The notes under the pieces: generated by a model
The model's input: only the letters and a program-made list of their open reading frames with translations
Databases searched by the model: none
What the model was told of the DNA's origin: nothing
Source of the DNA: Fimbriimonas sp.
Lineage (GTDB): Bacteria; Armatimonadota; Fimbriimonadia; Fimbriimonadales; Fimbriimonadaceae
Direction of reading: 5' to 3'
DNA length: 22,810 bases
Assembly: GCA_030447945.1 (NCBI GenBank)
Contig: JAUJNV010000049.1
Location: 1 to 22,810, forward strand
Program-made: the position numbers and the translations under genes
Part shown: one piece after another, positions 14,908 through 22,810 of the stretch
Position numbering within the stretch: position 1 is the first letter of the stretch
Layout of the letters: each line of letters starts with the position of its first letter

Positions 14908-17608
14908 ATGGCCAAAAAACTCGTCATCGTTGAATCGCCCGCCAAAGCGAAGACCATCGGCAGCTACCTTGGGAGCGACTACGAGGTGCAGGCCAGCGTC
15001 GGGCACATCCGTGACCTTATGCCCAATGCCAAGGGCCTTCCGGAAGAGTTCCGCAAGAAATGGTGGTCCGACTACGCCGTCGACGTGGACAACAACTTCG
15101 AGCCGTTCTACGAGGTACCCGCCGAAAAGACCGCGCAGGTGAGGAAGCTGCGCGAGGCGATGAAGGGGAAGGACACCCTCGTACTGGCGACGGACGAAGA
15201 CCGCGAAGGGGAGGCTATCTCCTGGCATCTGCTGGAGGTGCTTAAACCCGGCAAGAACGTCGCCGTCAAGCGCATCGCCTTCCACGAGATCACGAAGGAC
15301 GCGATCCTCAAGGCCATGGAGAACCCCCGCGACGTGGATCTCGACCTGGTCATCGCGCAAGAGACCCGGCGCATTCTCGACCGACTGTACGGCTACACTC
15401 TCTCGCCCGTTCTCTGGTCTCGTGTCACCAAGAACCTTAGCGCGGGCCGCGTCCAGAGTCCCGCGGTCAAGCTGGTCGTCGAGCGCGAGATCGCGCGCCG
15501 AAACTTTCGCAGCGCGAGCTACTGGGACCTGCGCGCGGAGCTCCGTTCGGACGCGGTCTCCTTTCAGGCGGATCTAAAGAGCGTCGATGGCACTCGGGTC
15601 GCGACGGGAAGCGACTTCGACGACACGACGGGCGCGCTGAAGCCGGAGAAGGGGCAAAAGGTCGTTCTGCTCGATCAGCCACGCACCGATGCGCTGGCAG
15701 AGGCGTGCCGCGTCGCCCGTCCCTGGACCGTTACTCGGCTGGAGACCAACGAAGGGCAGGAGCGTCCGGCGGCGCCGTTCATGACCACGACCCTTCAGCA
15801 GGACGCGAACCGCAAGTTCGGCTTCAGCGCCGATCGCACGATGCGGATCGCGCAGAGCCTCTACGAGGGGGTGGACCTCGGGGGAGAGACGGTGGGCCTC
15901 ATCACGTATATGAGGACGGACAGCCTCACCCTCTCCCAGGACGCCTTGCGCAGTGTGCGCGAGCTCATTGGCCGGGAGTACCCGGACTGCCTGCCGGACA
16001 AGCCTCAGAACTACGCGAACAAGGTGTAGAACTCGCAGGAGGCGCACGAGGCGATTCGACCTACCGACGTCTCTCGCCGCCCGAGCGTCATCACCCGACA
16101 TCTTAACGAGGACCAACTCAAGATCTACACGCTGATCTGGCAGCGAACGGTCGCCTCGCAGATGAAGCCGGCCCGCGTGCTGAAGACGGAAGCCGACATC
16201 ACGGTGAAGGCGGGCGAGGAGACACTCATCTTCCTGGCGACGGGCAAGCAGATGCTCTTCGACGGATACCAGCGGGTCTACAGCGAAGGGAAGGACGAAG
16301 AAGCGGAGAAGGACGCCAAGGAGCGCAAGCTTCCGCGCCTGGAGAAGGGCACGGAGGTCGAGGCGCTGGGCGTCGATGCCCAGGGCCACGCCACCAAGCC
16401 GCCCGCCCGCTACACTGACGCGACGCTCATCAAGCGGCTGGAAGAGCAGGGGATCGGACGGCCCAGCACGTACGCAGCGATCATCTCCGTGATCGTCGAC
16501 CGGGGCTACGTGCGCAAAGTCGGCAAGCAGCTCGTGCCGACATGGAAGGCGTTCCTCGCGATGGAGGTTCTGGAGAACAACTTCGGCGAGCTGATGGACC
16601 TCGGCTTTACCGCGCGGATGGATGAGGCACTGGACGAGATATCTGGGGGACGTGCGGATTCCAAGACCTACCTCCACGACTTCTTCCTCGGCGACGGCAA
16701 GACCGGTTTGCGGCCGATGGTCGAAGAGCGCAAGCGCGAGATCCCTTACCCCGCCTTCGTAGTCGGGCGGCACCCGGAGACGGACGAGGAGATCCTCGTG
16801 CGCCAAAGTCCCAGCGGCGGCGCCTTCCTCCAGTTGGGGCCGCGCGAGAACAAGCGGTTCGGGGACGTTCCCGAGGACCTGGCTCCCGCCGATCTCACTC
16901 TGGAGAAGGCGCTGGAGCTTCTCGCCAGTCGGGGCAGCGCACCCGAGGTGGTCGGGTTCGATCCGGTTACCGGGCGCCAGCTCCTTCTTAAGAACAGGCA
17001 AGGCTTCTATCTGGAGGTCCAGCGAACACCGGAAGAAGTCGAGGCGAAGGTGAAGCCGACCTGGGTATCCGTCCCGCCGGGCGTCGATCCTCGCACCCTG
17101 TCGCAGGAGGAGCTCGGATTCCTCTGCTCCCCTCCCTCGCGAGATCGGCACGCACCCGGAGACGGCGCGCGCCCGTGCTTTTCAAGGTGGGCAAGTTTGG
17201 GGCCTACCTGGAGAGCGGCACGGAGCGGCGGACGGTCGAGGACTGGCGCGCGGGCGAGACGATGGACCTCGACCAGGCCGCCGAGATCCTCCGCCAGCCG
17301 AAGTTCGGCCCCGGTTCTCGGAGGGCCGCGCCCCGGCGGCCATTCTAGAGCTCGGGGAACTGGAGGGTGCGGCCGGTCCGGTCCGCGTTCTGAGCGGTCG
17401 CTTCGGGCCGTACGTGACGGACGGCGAGACGAACGCGACGCTGCCCAAGGGGTCCGACCCCGCAACCGTGACGCCGGAGAGAGCCTTGGAGTTGCTCCAG
17501 GCGACGCGCGCGGCGGGGCCGTCCAAGAAGAAGCCGGTGCGGCGCAAGGCAGCCGTCAAGTCGACGAAGACGCTCAAGGCGACAGCAACGAAAAAGAAGA
17601 AGCCGTGA
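14908..17608 (+). CDS. topA: DNA topoisomerase I (in-frame TAG and two frame breaks)
   Basis: TopA relaxes negative supercoils by a type IA mechanism. The Toprim domain starts MAKKLVIVESPAKAKTIGSY and has the acidic cluster ATDEDREGEAISWHLLEVL. Next come VTKNLSAGRVQSPAVKLVVE and the catalytic tyrosine (about residue 334) in GLITYMRTDSLTLS. Codon 374 (16027-16029) is TAG where AAG (Lys) fits exactly: the frame continues NSQEAHEAIRPTDVS, then KPPARYTDATLIKRLEEQGI and GRPSTYAAIISVIVDRGYV. After GVDPRTLSQEELGFL a shift at about 17125 gives ARPVLFKVGKFGAYLESGTE, and another at about 17335 gives GRFGPYVTDGETNATLPKG. These are topoisomerase C-terminal repeats; I see no Cys4 zinc fingers. The tail is Lys-rich (KKKPVRRKA). 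The stop TGA overlaps the next gene's GTG. No SD precedes the ATG. The upstream frame is also open to ATG 14845. Confidence 0.92.
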
Positions 17609-18049
17609 GCGCTCCCGAGGTGCGGGAGGTCGCCCATGGCTCGGCGGAGTATTGGGCGACGGTCGCGCTTCGTCGGCGGGTCTCGGGAGCCCTTGGGGCT
17701 GGACTTCACTTCCGAGGAACTCCAAACCGAGGCCGGGCAAACGCACCTCGCGGCCTTCCGCGAGAAAGAGCTCCTAGGGTGCCTCGTGATCGTCTGGGCG
17801 CCGCTGGACGTCGCCAAGATGCGTCAAGTGGCCGTCTCGCCGGCCGGTCAGGGACAGGGGGTCGGCCGCGTCCTCGTGAGGCACTCGGAGGTTCTGGCCG
17901 CCGCGCGGAGCTCCCGGGAAATGGTCCTCCATGCGCGGGAGACGGCGGTCGGCTTCTACCTCCGCTTAGGGTACGAGGTCGAAGGAGAGCCGTTCGAGGA
18001 GGTCGGGCTGTCCCATCGGCGCATGCGCAAAACGATCAGCCAGCCCTAG
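17605..18049 (+). CDS. GNAT family N-acetyltransferase (one frame break)
   Basis: The GTG at 17605-17607 overlaps the topA stop (GTGA), so the two are translationally coupled. The protein starts SAPEVREVAHGSAEYWATVA. After a one-base change at about 17685 it continues EPLGLDFTSEELQTEAGQTH, LAAFREKELLGCLVIVW and then KMRQVAVSPAGQGQGVGRVL. That last stretch is the acetyl-CoA motif (Q-x-x-G-x-G/A). It ends with HARETAVGFYLRLGYEVEGEP and FEEVGLSHRRMRKTI. This is the ElaA/GCN5-like small GNAT pattern, in which the final strand FxExGLxHxxMxK is typical. About 147 residues is a normal length. The substrate cannot be predicted. It converges with ppa, with 14 bp between stops. Confidence 0.85.
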
Positions 18050-18063
18050 CCGCCCGTCGGCGA

Positions 18064-18592
18064 CTAAACCTGAATCAGCGGGTTGCCACGGTCGGTCCGG
18101 TAGCGCTCGATGAGTTCCAGCGCGAGTTCCGCCCCTTCCATCCCAGGACTTCGACGGACTTTTCCTCAAGCTCCTTGTAGATCTGGAAGAAGTGGATGAT
18201 CTCCTTCGTCGTGTGGTCGTTGAGCTGCGTGATATCGCGGCGGTAGCCGAATCGGGGTCCTTGGTCGCCACGGCGAGGATTTTTTCGTCGGGGCCCTTGT
18301 CGTCCGACATCTCCAGGACGCCGATGGCCGATGCCTCGACGACGCAGCCGGGAAAGGTGGGGTGAGAGATCATCACCAGCACGTCGAGCGGGTCGCCGTC
18401 GAGGTACAGGGTCTGGGGGATGTAGCCGTAGTCGAAGGGGTAGAAGAGGGGCGAGTAGAGCACCCGGTCGAGCTTGATGGTGCCGGTCTTCGCATCCACT
18501 TCGTATTTGTTTGTGGAGCCGCGCGGTATTTCGATGATCGCGTTGAACGTGGCGGGGGAATTCGGCCCGAGGGGCACGTCAAGAAGGGACAT
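18064..18592 (-). CDS. ppa: Inorganic pyrophosphatase, family I (two frame breaks)
   Basis: The enzyme hydrolyses pyrophosphate from biosynthesis and is essential. From ATG 18590-18592 it reads NAIIEIPRGSTNKYEVD, LDRVLYSPLFYPFDYGYIPQ and TLYLDGDPLDVLVMISHPTF, with the signature D-x-D-P-x-D carrying metal-binding aspartates. A one-base shift at about 18250 is needed for KDPRFGYRRDITQLNDHTTK and EIIHFFQIYKELEEKSVEVL. A second near 18140 gives WKGAELALELIERYRTDRGN before TAG 18064-18066. The length of about 176 residues matches the family. There is no SD. TAACCT lies 8 nt before the ATG. Confidence 0.92.
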
Positions 18593-18658
18593 TAGGGAAC
18601 AGGTTACCGTCTTAGACAAGGGCCTTACCCCGACGTGGGCCTTCGGGGGCAGAGCAGA

Positions 18659-19012
18659 ATGCAGGGAACGGCGGCGGAGAAGGCGGCACTCGTCAAGAGC
18701 TCGAACATCAAGGCGGGCATCGGATTCGTCATGCTGGTCGGCTCAAGGTTTCTGGGGCCTTTTGCCGTAGATGCGGGTCTGCCCCCTGAGCTCGCCATGG
18801 GGATCTTGATCGTGCTTCTCGTCGTCGGGCTGGTTCTTTGGATCTGGGGGCTGCGGCACTACGCGATGAGCAAGGGGTACCACGCCGCCTGGGGGTTCTT
18901 GGGCCTCCTGTCCATCCTAGGGCTCCTCATCCTCGCCCTGCTGCCGAACCGTTACGAGATCGTCGCGCAAGGAACAGAAGGAGACTATCCCAGGACCGGG
19001 GGGCTCTACTAG
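18659..19012 (+). CDS. Small membrane protein of unknown function
   Basis: About 117 residues with three hydrophobic segments: IKAGIGFVMLVGSRFLGPFA (about 20-40), GILIVLLVVGLVLWIWGL (about 52-70), and AWGFLGLLSILGLLILALLP (about 80-100). Between helices 2 and 3 is a polar loop, RHYAMSKGYHAAWG, and the end is short and hydrophilic (PNRYEIVAQGTEGDYPRTGG). The KGY-x-x-AWGxLGLLSxxGLLxLxxLP arrangement resembles small uncharacterised proteins found in several phyla, but I cannot name a family. ATG 18659 is chosen over GTG 18635, which would add eight polar residues. It is divergent from ppa and its stop directly abuts the miaB stop. Confidence 0.75.
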   Translation: MQGTAAEKAALVKSSNIKAGIGFVMLVGSRFLGPFAVDAGLPPELAMGILIVLLVVGLVLWIWGLRHYAMSKGYHAAWGFLGLLSILGLLILALLPNRYEIVAQGTEGDYPRTGGLY

Positions 19013-20401
19013 CTAGACCAGCTCACCCATCAGTCCCCAGAGGCGCGAGCCCGTCACCCGCACGCGGGCCAAGCGCCCCGCCCGCTCGCCGGAGCCACCA
19101 AAGTGGACCATCTTGAACTCCCTGGAGTAGCCCTGGAGCATCGACGGGTCTTTCGGAGAGGGGCCCTCGACCAGGACTTCTAGCTCCCGTCCCAGATAAG
19201 TCTGGTTGATCTCGCAGGTGATTCGGTTCTGGAGCTCGATGAGGCGCGCGAGCCGCTCCTTTTTCACCTTCTCGGGCACCTGGTCCGTCCGGTCGCCGGC
19301 GGGGGTGCCCGGCCGGATGGAGTAGGCGAACATGTAGGCGCCGTCGAACCGCAGGCGCTCCATCGTGCGCAGGGTGTTCTCGAACTGCTCGTCGGTTTCC
19401 CCGGGAAAACCGACGATGATGTCGGTGCTGATCGCAATGCCCGGAACCATTTCGCGCAGGGACTCCACGATCCTCGTAAAGCTCTCCACGGTGTAAACCC
19501 GGTGCATCTGGCGAAGGGACTCGTCGTCACCGGCTTGCAAGGGGAGGTGGCAATACTCCATCACCTTGGGGCAGTCGCGGATCGTCTCGATGAGGTCGGC
19601 CCGAAAGTCGCGGGGGTAAGGCGATATGTACCGGATGCGCTCTAAGCCGCGGACTTCGGCGAGCTGCCACAGCAGGCGGGAGAACGGGACGCGCCCCTCC
19701 GCGAGGTTCTTGCCGTACGAGTTCACGGTCTGGCCGAGGAGTGTGATCTCCCGTGTGCCGCCGGCGACGAGCGCCTCCACCTCTTCGACGATTTCCACCG
19801 ATGGGCGCGACCGTTCGCGTCCTCGGGTCGTGGGGACGATGCAAAAGGTGCAGAACTTATCGCACCCGTATTGGATCGGAACGAAGGCCTTGAGCTTAGG
19901 CACACGGCCGACGGCGCGGCGGGGTACGTCCTCAACGACCGCGCCCTTTCGTTCGGGTAGCGCCGTGCGCATCTCGAAGCGCCGCTTCTGCGCGGCTTCC
20001 TCGACCAAACCGGGGATCTGCGCGAGCTGGCCGGTCCCGACGACGAAGTCGACGTGCGGCGCGCGTCGGTGGATCTCGTCAGCCCGGGCCTGCGCCATGC
20101 AGCCGCAGACCCCGAGGATGAGGTCCGGCTTGGCCTTCTTCAGCGGGATGAGCTCGCCCAGCATCGAGAACGCCTTATCTTCGGGCTTCCGCCGCACGGA
20201 GCAGGTGTTCAGGAGGATCACATGAGCCTCCATCATCGAGGCCGCGGGCTCGAAACCGATCTCCTGGAGGTGCAGCCCGATCTGCTCGCTGTCTTCCTCG
20301 TTCATCTGACAGCCCCAGGTCTGTACGAAGTAGGTGCCCCGCCGCGCGCGCGGGCGCTGGGTGAGGGCGACGTTTTGGGGCTGGAGAAAGGCTTGGGCCA
20401 T
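19013..20401 (-). CDS. miaB: tRNA-2-methylthio-N6-(dimethylallyl)adenosine synthase
   Basis: MiaB adds the methylthio group to i6A37 of tRNAs, using two iron-sulfur clusters. The frame is intact, 462 residues from ATG 20399-20401. The N-terminal domain has cluster cysteines in VQTWGCQMNEEDSEQ, LLNTCSVRRKPEDKAF and LGVCGCMAQ. The radical SAM motif is YGCDKFCTFCIVPTTRGRE. Further family blocks are TLLGQTVNSYG, YCHLPLQAGDD, STDIIVGFPGETDEQFE and YSIRPGTPA. The C-terminal TRAM domain spans LGRELEVLVEGPS to LWGLMGELV. QTVNSYG and the SRPSVEIVEEV context point to MiaB rather than RimO or MtaB. An SD-like AGGTGA lies about 10 nt upstream. The gene is divergent from vkor-dsbA and converges end to end with the small membrane protein. 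Confidence 0.95.
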   Translation of the reverse strand: MAQAFLQPQNVALTQRPRARRGTYFVQTWGCQMNEEDSEQIGLHLQEIGFEPAASMMEAHVILLNTCSVRRKPEDKAFSMLGELIPLKKAKPDLILGVCGCMAQARADEIHRRAPHVDFVVGTGQLAQIPGLVEEAAQKRRFEMRTALPERKGAVVEDVPRRAVGRVPKLKAFVPIQYGCDKFCTFCIVPTTRGRERSRPSVEIVEEVEALVAGGTREITLLGQTVNSYGKNLAEGRVPFSRLLWQLAEVRGLERIRYISPYPRDFRADLIETIRDCPKVMEYCHLPLQAGDDESLRQMHRVYTVESFTRIVESLREMVPGIAISTDIIVGFPGETDEQFENTLRTMERLRFDGAYMFAYSIRPGTPAGDRTDQVPEKVKKERLARLIELQNRITCEINQTYLGRELEVLVEGPSPKDPSMLQGYSREFKMVHFGGSGERAGRLARVRVTGSRLWGLMGELV

Positions 20402-20499
20402 GGGAGGGGACTCACCTAAGGATACCGTGGCGGATCTTTTCGATCCCCGCCTGCGGAACCGCCGGCAGGGGCCGCGGCGTTGCCATACCCGTGCCCCCG

Positions 20500-20505
20500 T
20501 ATAAT
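20500..20505 (+). promoter_or_regulatory. Perfect -10 TATAAT before the VKOR-DsbA gene
   Basis: A perfect TATAAT is followed by six bases (CCAACT) and then GTG 20512. TTGCCA (20480-20485) resembles a -35, but the spacer would be only 14 bp. With a -10 this close, transcription would start at or next to the GTG, giving a leaderless mRNA. Confidence 0.6.
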
Positions 20506-20511
20506 CCAACT

Positions 20512-21663
20512 GTGAGGCCTCTTCTCCTCAATAGAATCTTGATCGTGCTCGGCTTTGTCGGCCTGCTCGTCGCCGGTGTGCTCAGCCAGAGCCACCTTCG
20601 CGGGATCGTACCGCCGTGCGGCCCAACCATGGATTGCGAGAAGGTGACGACGCACGCGTCCGCCTACTGGCTGAGCGGTGTGGTGAGTCAAAAGGGGATT
20701 CCCGTAGCGTACTTCGGCTTCCTCGGGTATCTCGTGCTGACCGCCCTCGCGGTGACCCGCTCACTCAAGGGGCTGGCCAGCACACGCCCCCTCGTCGTCG
20801 TGGGGTATCTGCTCACCGCCGTCGGCACCGTGACGAGCCTCTACCTGCAGTACATCGCGTTCGTTGAGATCAAGGCGCAGTGCCCCTGGTGTATCGCGTC
20901 CGCGATCACGATGGTGGCGACGCTGATCGTCTACGCGCTCCTGGCGCAGTCGCTGCAGGAAGGCGAGGCGCCCGGCCGGACGGGGAGCGATTTCGTTCTC
21001 GCCGGAGGCCTCACGATGGCGCTGGTGCTGAGCCTCGCGGTGCTTGGATTCATCGGAAGGCCGGCGCCCAGTGCTGTCGTGGAAGTCCCGAAGGGTCTGA
21101 CGATCGTGCCGGAGCGGCCGAACGTCTACGGTGCGGCGACCGCACCCTTGACGATAGTCGAGTTCGCCGACGTCTGCTGCGGCGCTTGCCGCGCGATGTC
21201 GTCGAAGATGAAGGAGTTTGTCGAGAGCAGCAAAGGCAAGGCTCGGCTGATCTATCGCCACTTCCCGCTCGATCGGCACCGGATGGCGCTGCCTGGCGCA
21301 TTCGCGTGTGAGTACGCGGCGGAGAAGGGGCGCTTCTGGGAGTACCTCGCCGCGATTATGGCGACGCCGGAGCCGCCGAAGAGTCCTGAAGAGATGACCA
21401 TGGAGGACGTGCTGGCCGCGGCTCAGTCGGTCGGGTTAGACCCGGTCCAGCTACAGACCAGGCTGAAGGATCCGAAAGACCCCATCTTCACGCGAATTGC
21501 CCAGGACATCGAGGCGTGCGACAGGCTTGGTGTCATCGTCACGCCCACCTTCTTGGTGCTCGCGCCGGGCCAAGGGGCGCGCATCGCCACATCGGACACG
21601 ATCTTCGGCGTCCTGAACGACGGCCCGTACAGGCAAATCCTTGAGGGGAAGGCGTCTGGGTAA
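20512..21663 (+). CDS. Vitamin K epoxide reductase-like protein fused to a DsbA-like thioredoxin domain
   Basis: The protein should catalyse disulfide formation outside the membrane: VKOR reoxidises its attached thioredoxin partner with quinone, replacing DsbB and DsbA. The frame is intact, 383 residues from GTG 20512 (GTG 20491 is an alternative, but it would place TATAAT inside the gene). VKOR part: helix [15 protein letters not shown], loop cysteines 36 and 42 ([12 protein letters not shown]), helices [17 protein letters not shown] and [20 protein letters not shown], then CPWCIAS (124-127), the quinone-side pair. A fifth helix (about 161-182) leads to the DsbA-like domain with active site VCCGACRAM (CxxC at 223-226, with an extra Cys before it), YRHFPLDRH, and cis-proline VTPTF. 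The C-terminus overlaps the TTG start of mnmA. No separate dsb gene is nearby. Confidence 0.93.
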   Translation: MRPLLLNRILIVLGFVGLLVAGVLSQSHLRGIVPPCGPTMDCEKVTTHASAYWLSGVVSQKGIPVAYFGFLGYLVLTALAVTRSLKGLASTRPLVVVGYLLTAVGTVTSLYLQYIAFVEIKAQCPWCIASAITMVATLIVYALLAQSLQEGEAPGRTGSDFVLAGGLTMALVLSLAVLGFIGRPAPSAVVEVPKGLTIVPERPNVYGAATAPLTIVEFADVCCGACRAMSSKMKEFVESSKGKARLIYRHFPLDRHRMALPGAFACEYAAEKGRFWEYLAAIMATPEPPKSPEEMTMEDVLAAAQSVGLDPVQLQTRLKDPKDPIFTRIAQDIEACDRLGVIVTPTFLVLAPGQGARIATSDTIFGVLNDGPYRQILEGKASG

Positions 21664-22795
21664 CTCGCGCGGCCCGGTGCTAGTCGCAATGTCGGGCGGC
21701 GTCGACAGCAGCGTCGCCGCCGCCCTCCTCGCGAAACGGGGCCACGAGGTCATCGGGCTCACGATGCAGATCTGGCAGGAGAGCCAAACGGATCCTCGCC
21801 ATGCCGGGTGCTGTTCGCTGGGCGCGGTGGAAGACGCGCGCCGAGTGGCGCGGAAACTAGGAATTCCGCACTATGTCTTGAACCTCAAGGAGGAGTTTCG
21901 CGCTTCCGTGATCGAGAACTTCGCCGACGAGTACGCGGCGGGCCGGACGCCGAACCCGTGCGTCCAGTGCAACCGCCACGTCAAGTTCGAGGTGCTCCTC
22001 CAGAAGATGCGCGAGTTCGGGTGCGAGCGTCTCGCCACCGGCCACTACGCACGCATCCGCTATGACCGCGGCTCGGGACACTACCGCTTGCTGCGCGCGC
22101 GGGGGCGGGAGAAGGACCAGAGCTACGTGCTGTATTCCCTAGGGCAGGATCAGCTTCGGCAGGCCTGGTTCCCCCTGGGGGAGATGCCGGACAAAGCCGC
22201 CACGCGGGAGCTGGCTTTCGACCTCGGCCTCCCCGTGGCGGGCAAACCCGACTCGCAAGAGATCTGCTTCGTGAGCGAGGCGGGCGGGTACGCCGATTTC
22301 CTGCGGAAGACACGTCCGGGGATGTTCCGCTCGGGTGAGATAGTGGACGCCGAGGGGAAGTCGCTGGGGGTGCACGCGGGCGTCGCCGGCTACACCGTTG
22401 GTCAGCGCCGGGGGATAGGGCTGACGGCGGCGCACGGGCGGCCGCTGTATGTTTTGCGGCTGGAGCCGGCGGAGAATCGCGTCGTCGTGGGCGAGGAGGA
22501 GGCGCTGCTGGAGCGCGAAGTGCGGCTGGAGGACGTGCAGTGGAGCACGGCGGGCCCGGACGTGGCCTCGCGCCGGGTCCAGGCGAAGATCCGCTACAAC
22601 ATGGACCCCCTCCCGGCGACGCTGATCGGCGGCGACGAGCCGCGGCTGGTGTTCGACGAGCCCCTGAGGGCGGTCACCCCCGGCCAGATCGCGGTGGCCT
22701 ATCGGGGCGCGACCGTGGTGGCGGGCGGAACGATCCGCGGCTCGAGAGGAGCGCCGCGAACGGCGACGAGGGAACCGGCAGCGGCGCTGGAGTAG
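21641..22795 (+). CDS. mnmA: tRNA-specific 2-thiouridylase MnmA
   Basis: MnmA puts sulfur on U34 of the Lys, Glu and Gln tRNAs. The frame is intact. The PP-loop is [18 protein letters not shown]. The first catalytic Cys is in [14 protein letters not shown], and the second in [11 protein letters not shown], which form a disulfide and persulfide during the reaction. Other family blocks are [29 protein letters not shown] and [13 protein letters not shown]. The start is uncertain. TTG 21641 overlaps the previous gene by 23 bp and gives 384 residues. GTG 21677 gives 372 but leaves only four residues before SGGVDSS, shorter than usual. The C-terminal 15-20 residues after [12 protein letters not shown] are an Arg/Ala-rich tail. 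It is likely cotranscribed with vkor-dsbA; MnmA and MiaB both modify the tRNA anticodon loop. Confidence 0.95.
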   Translation: MRGRRLGNSRGPVLVAMSGGVDSSVAAALLAKRGHEVIGLTMQIWQESQTDPRHAGCCSLGAVEDARRVARKLGIPHYVLNLKEEFRASVIENFADEYAAGRTPNPCVQCNRHVKFEVLLQKMREFGCERLATGHYARIRYDRGSGHYRLLRARGREKDQSYVLYSLGQDQLRQAWFPLGEMPDKAATRELAFDLGLPVAGKPDSQEICFVSEAGGYADFLRKTRPGMFRSGEIVDAEGKSLGVHAGVAGYTVGQRRGIGLTAAHGRPLYVLRLEPAENRVVVGEEEALLEREVRLEDVQWSTAGPDVASRRVQAKIRYNMDPLPATLIGGDEPRLVFDEPLRAVTPGQIAVAYRGATVVAGGTIRGSRGAPRTATREPAAALE

Positions 22796-22810
22796 GTCTC
22801 CGACAGCTCA

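Noticed and set aside
16027..16029. Amber codon reassignment or a pyrrolysine/selenocysteine-like system
   Set aside because: Several genes end normally with TAG, the position wants Lys in other TopA proteins, and no recoding element is visible.
15574..17151. 525-codon minus-strand open frame across topA
   Set aside because: Antisense of well-supported TopA sequence. It is long only because of high G+C. It has no recognisable domain.
18064..18180. Extension of the topA frame into the ppa region as a 672-residue product
   Set aside because: The topA frame is shifted at about 17125 and 17335, and the true frame ends at 17608. The later part is antisense to ppa.
1..22810. Defence island, prophage, biosynthetic cluster or integrative element
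   Set aside because: No integrase, recombinase, tRNA junction, toxin-antitoxin pair, nuclease-helicase defence module or synthase cluster is seen. The content is core metabolism and information processing.

Overview
This is a bacterial chromosomal window of high G+C (about 65% by eye) that carries mostly housekeeping genes. No rRNA, tRNA, CRISPR array, transposase, phage gene or integrase is visible. The gene set is F-type ATPase, RecG, TopA, IspD-IspF, MiaB, MnmA, a YacL-type PIN-TRAM membrane protein, DUF1854, and VKOR fused to a DsbA-like domain. With largely SD-less starts, this suggests a free-living bacterium outside the well-studied Proteobacteria. Armatimonadota (Fimbriimonadia-like) is my best guess, at low confidence and without a database search.

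Layout. (1) 1-2968, minus strand: the F0 part of an ATP synthase operon, atpZ-atpI-atpB-atpE-atpF-atpH, running off the left edge inside atpH. An unrecognised open frame lies upstream of atpZ (2895-3348). (2) 3331-5561, plus: recG, interrupted by a palindromic insert at 4082-4142 and followed by a cluster of intergenic inverted repeats (5583-5786). (3) 5831-7822, minus: a glutathione-peroxidase-like gene and a PepV-like dipeptidase. (4) 7986-10933, plus: galK, a 300-bp spacer with an AT-rich dyad, a small orphan LuxR-type HTH gene with a terminator, a DUF1854 gene and comF. (5) 10935-14720, minus: a tight run of a secreted transglutaminase-like protein, a YacL-like PIN-TRAM protein and ispDF. 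(6) 14908-18049, plus: topA and a GNAT acetyltransferase overlapping by 4 bp. (7) 18064-18592, minus: inorganic pyrophosphatase. (8) 18659-19012, plus: a small membrane protein. (9) 19013-20401, minus: miaB. (10) 20512-22795, plus: VKOR-DsbA and mnmA.

The most important caveat is sequence quality. atpE, atpF, pepV, galK, the luxR-type gene, miaB, vkor-dsbA and mnmA read cleanly. Many other genes, including essential ones (topA, ispDF, ppa, atpB), can only be read by changing frame, recG at ten or more places, and topA also has an in-frame TAG. This looks like residual indel error in an assembly rather than a decaying genome. I joined frames by family motifs, so coordinates of those genes are outer limits.

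The genes do not form one obvious new system. The most interesting items are: a -10-like hexamer placed 6-7 nt before several start codons (leaderless mRNAs); a two-helix b subunit and a c subunit with a long hydrophilic tail; the VKOR-DsbA fusion with a CCGAC active site; a palindromic element read in frame inside recG; and the 28-bp dyad between galK and the LuxR-type gene.
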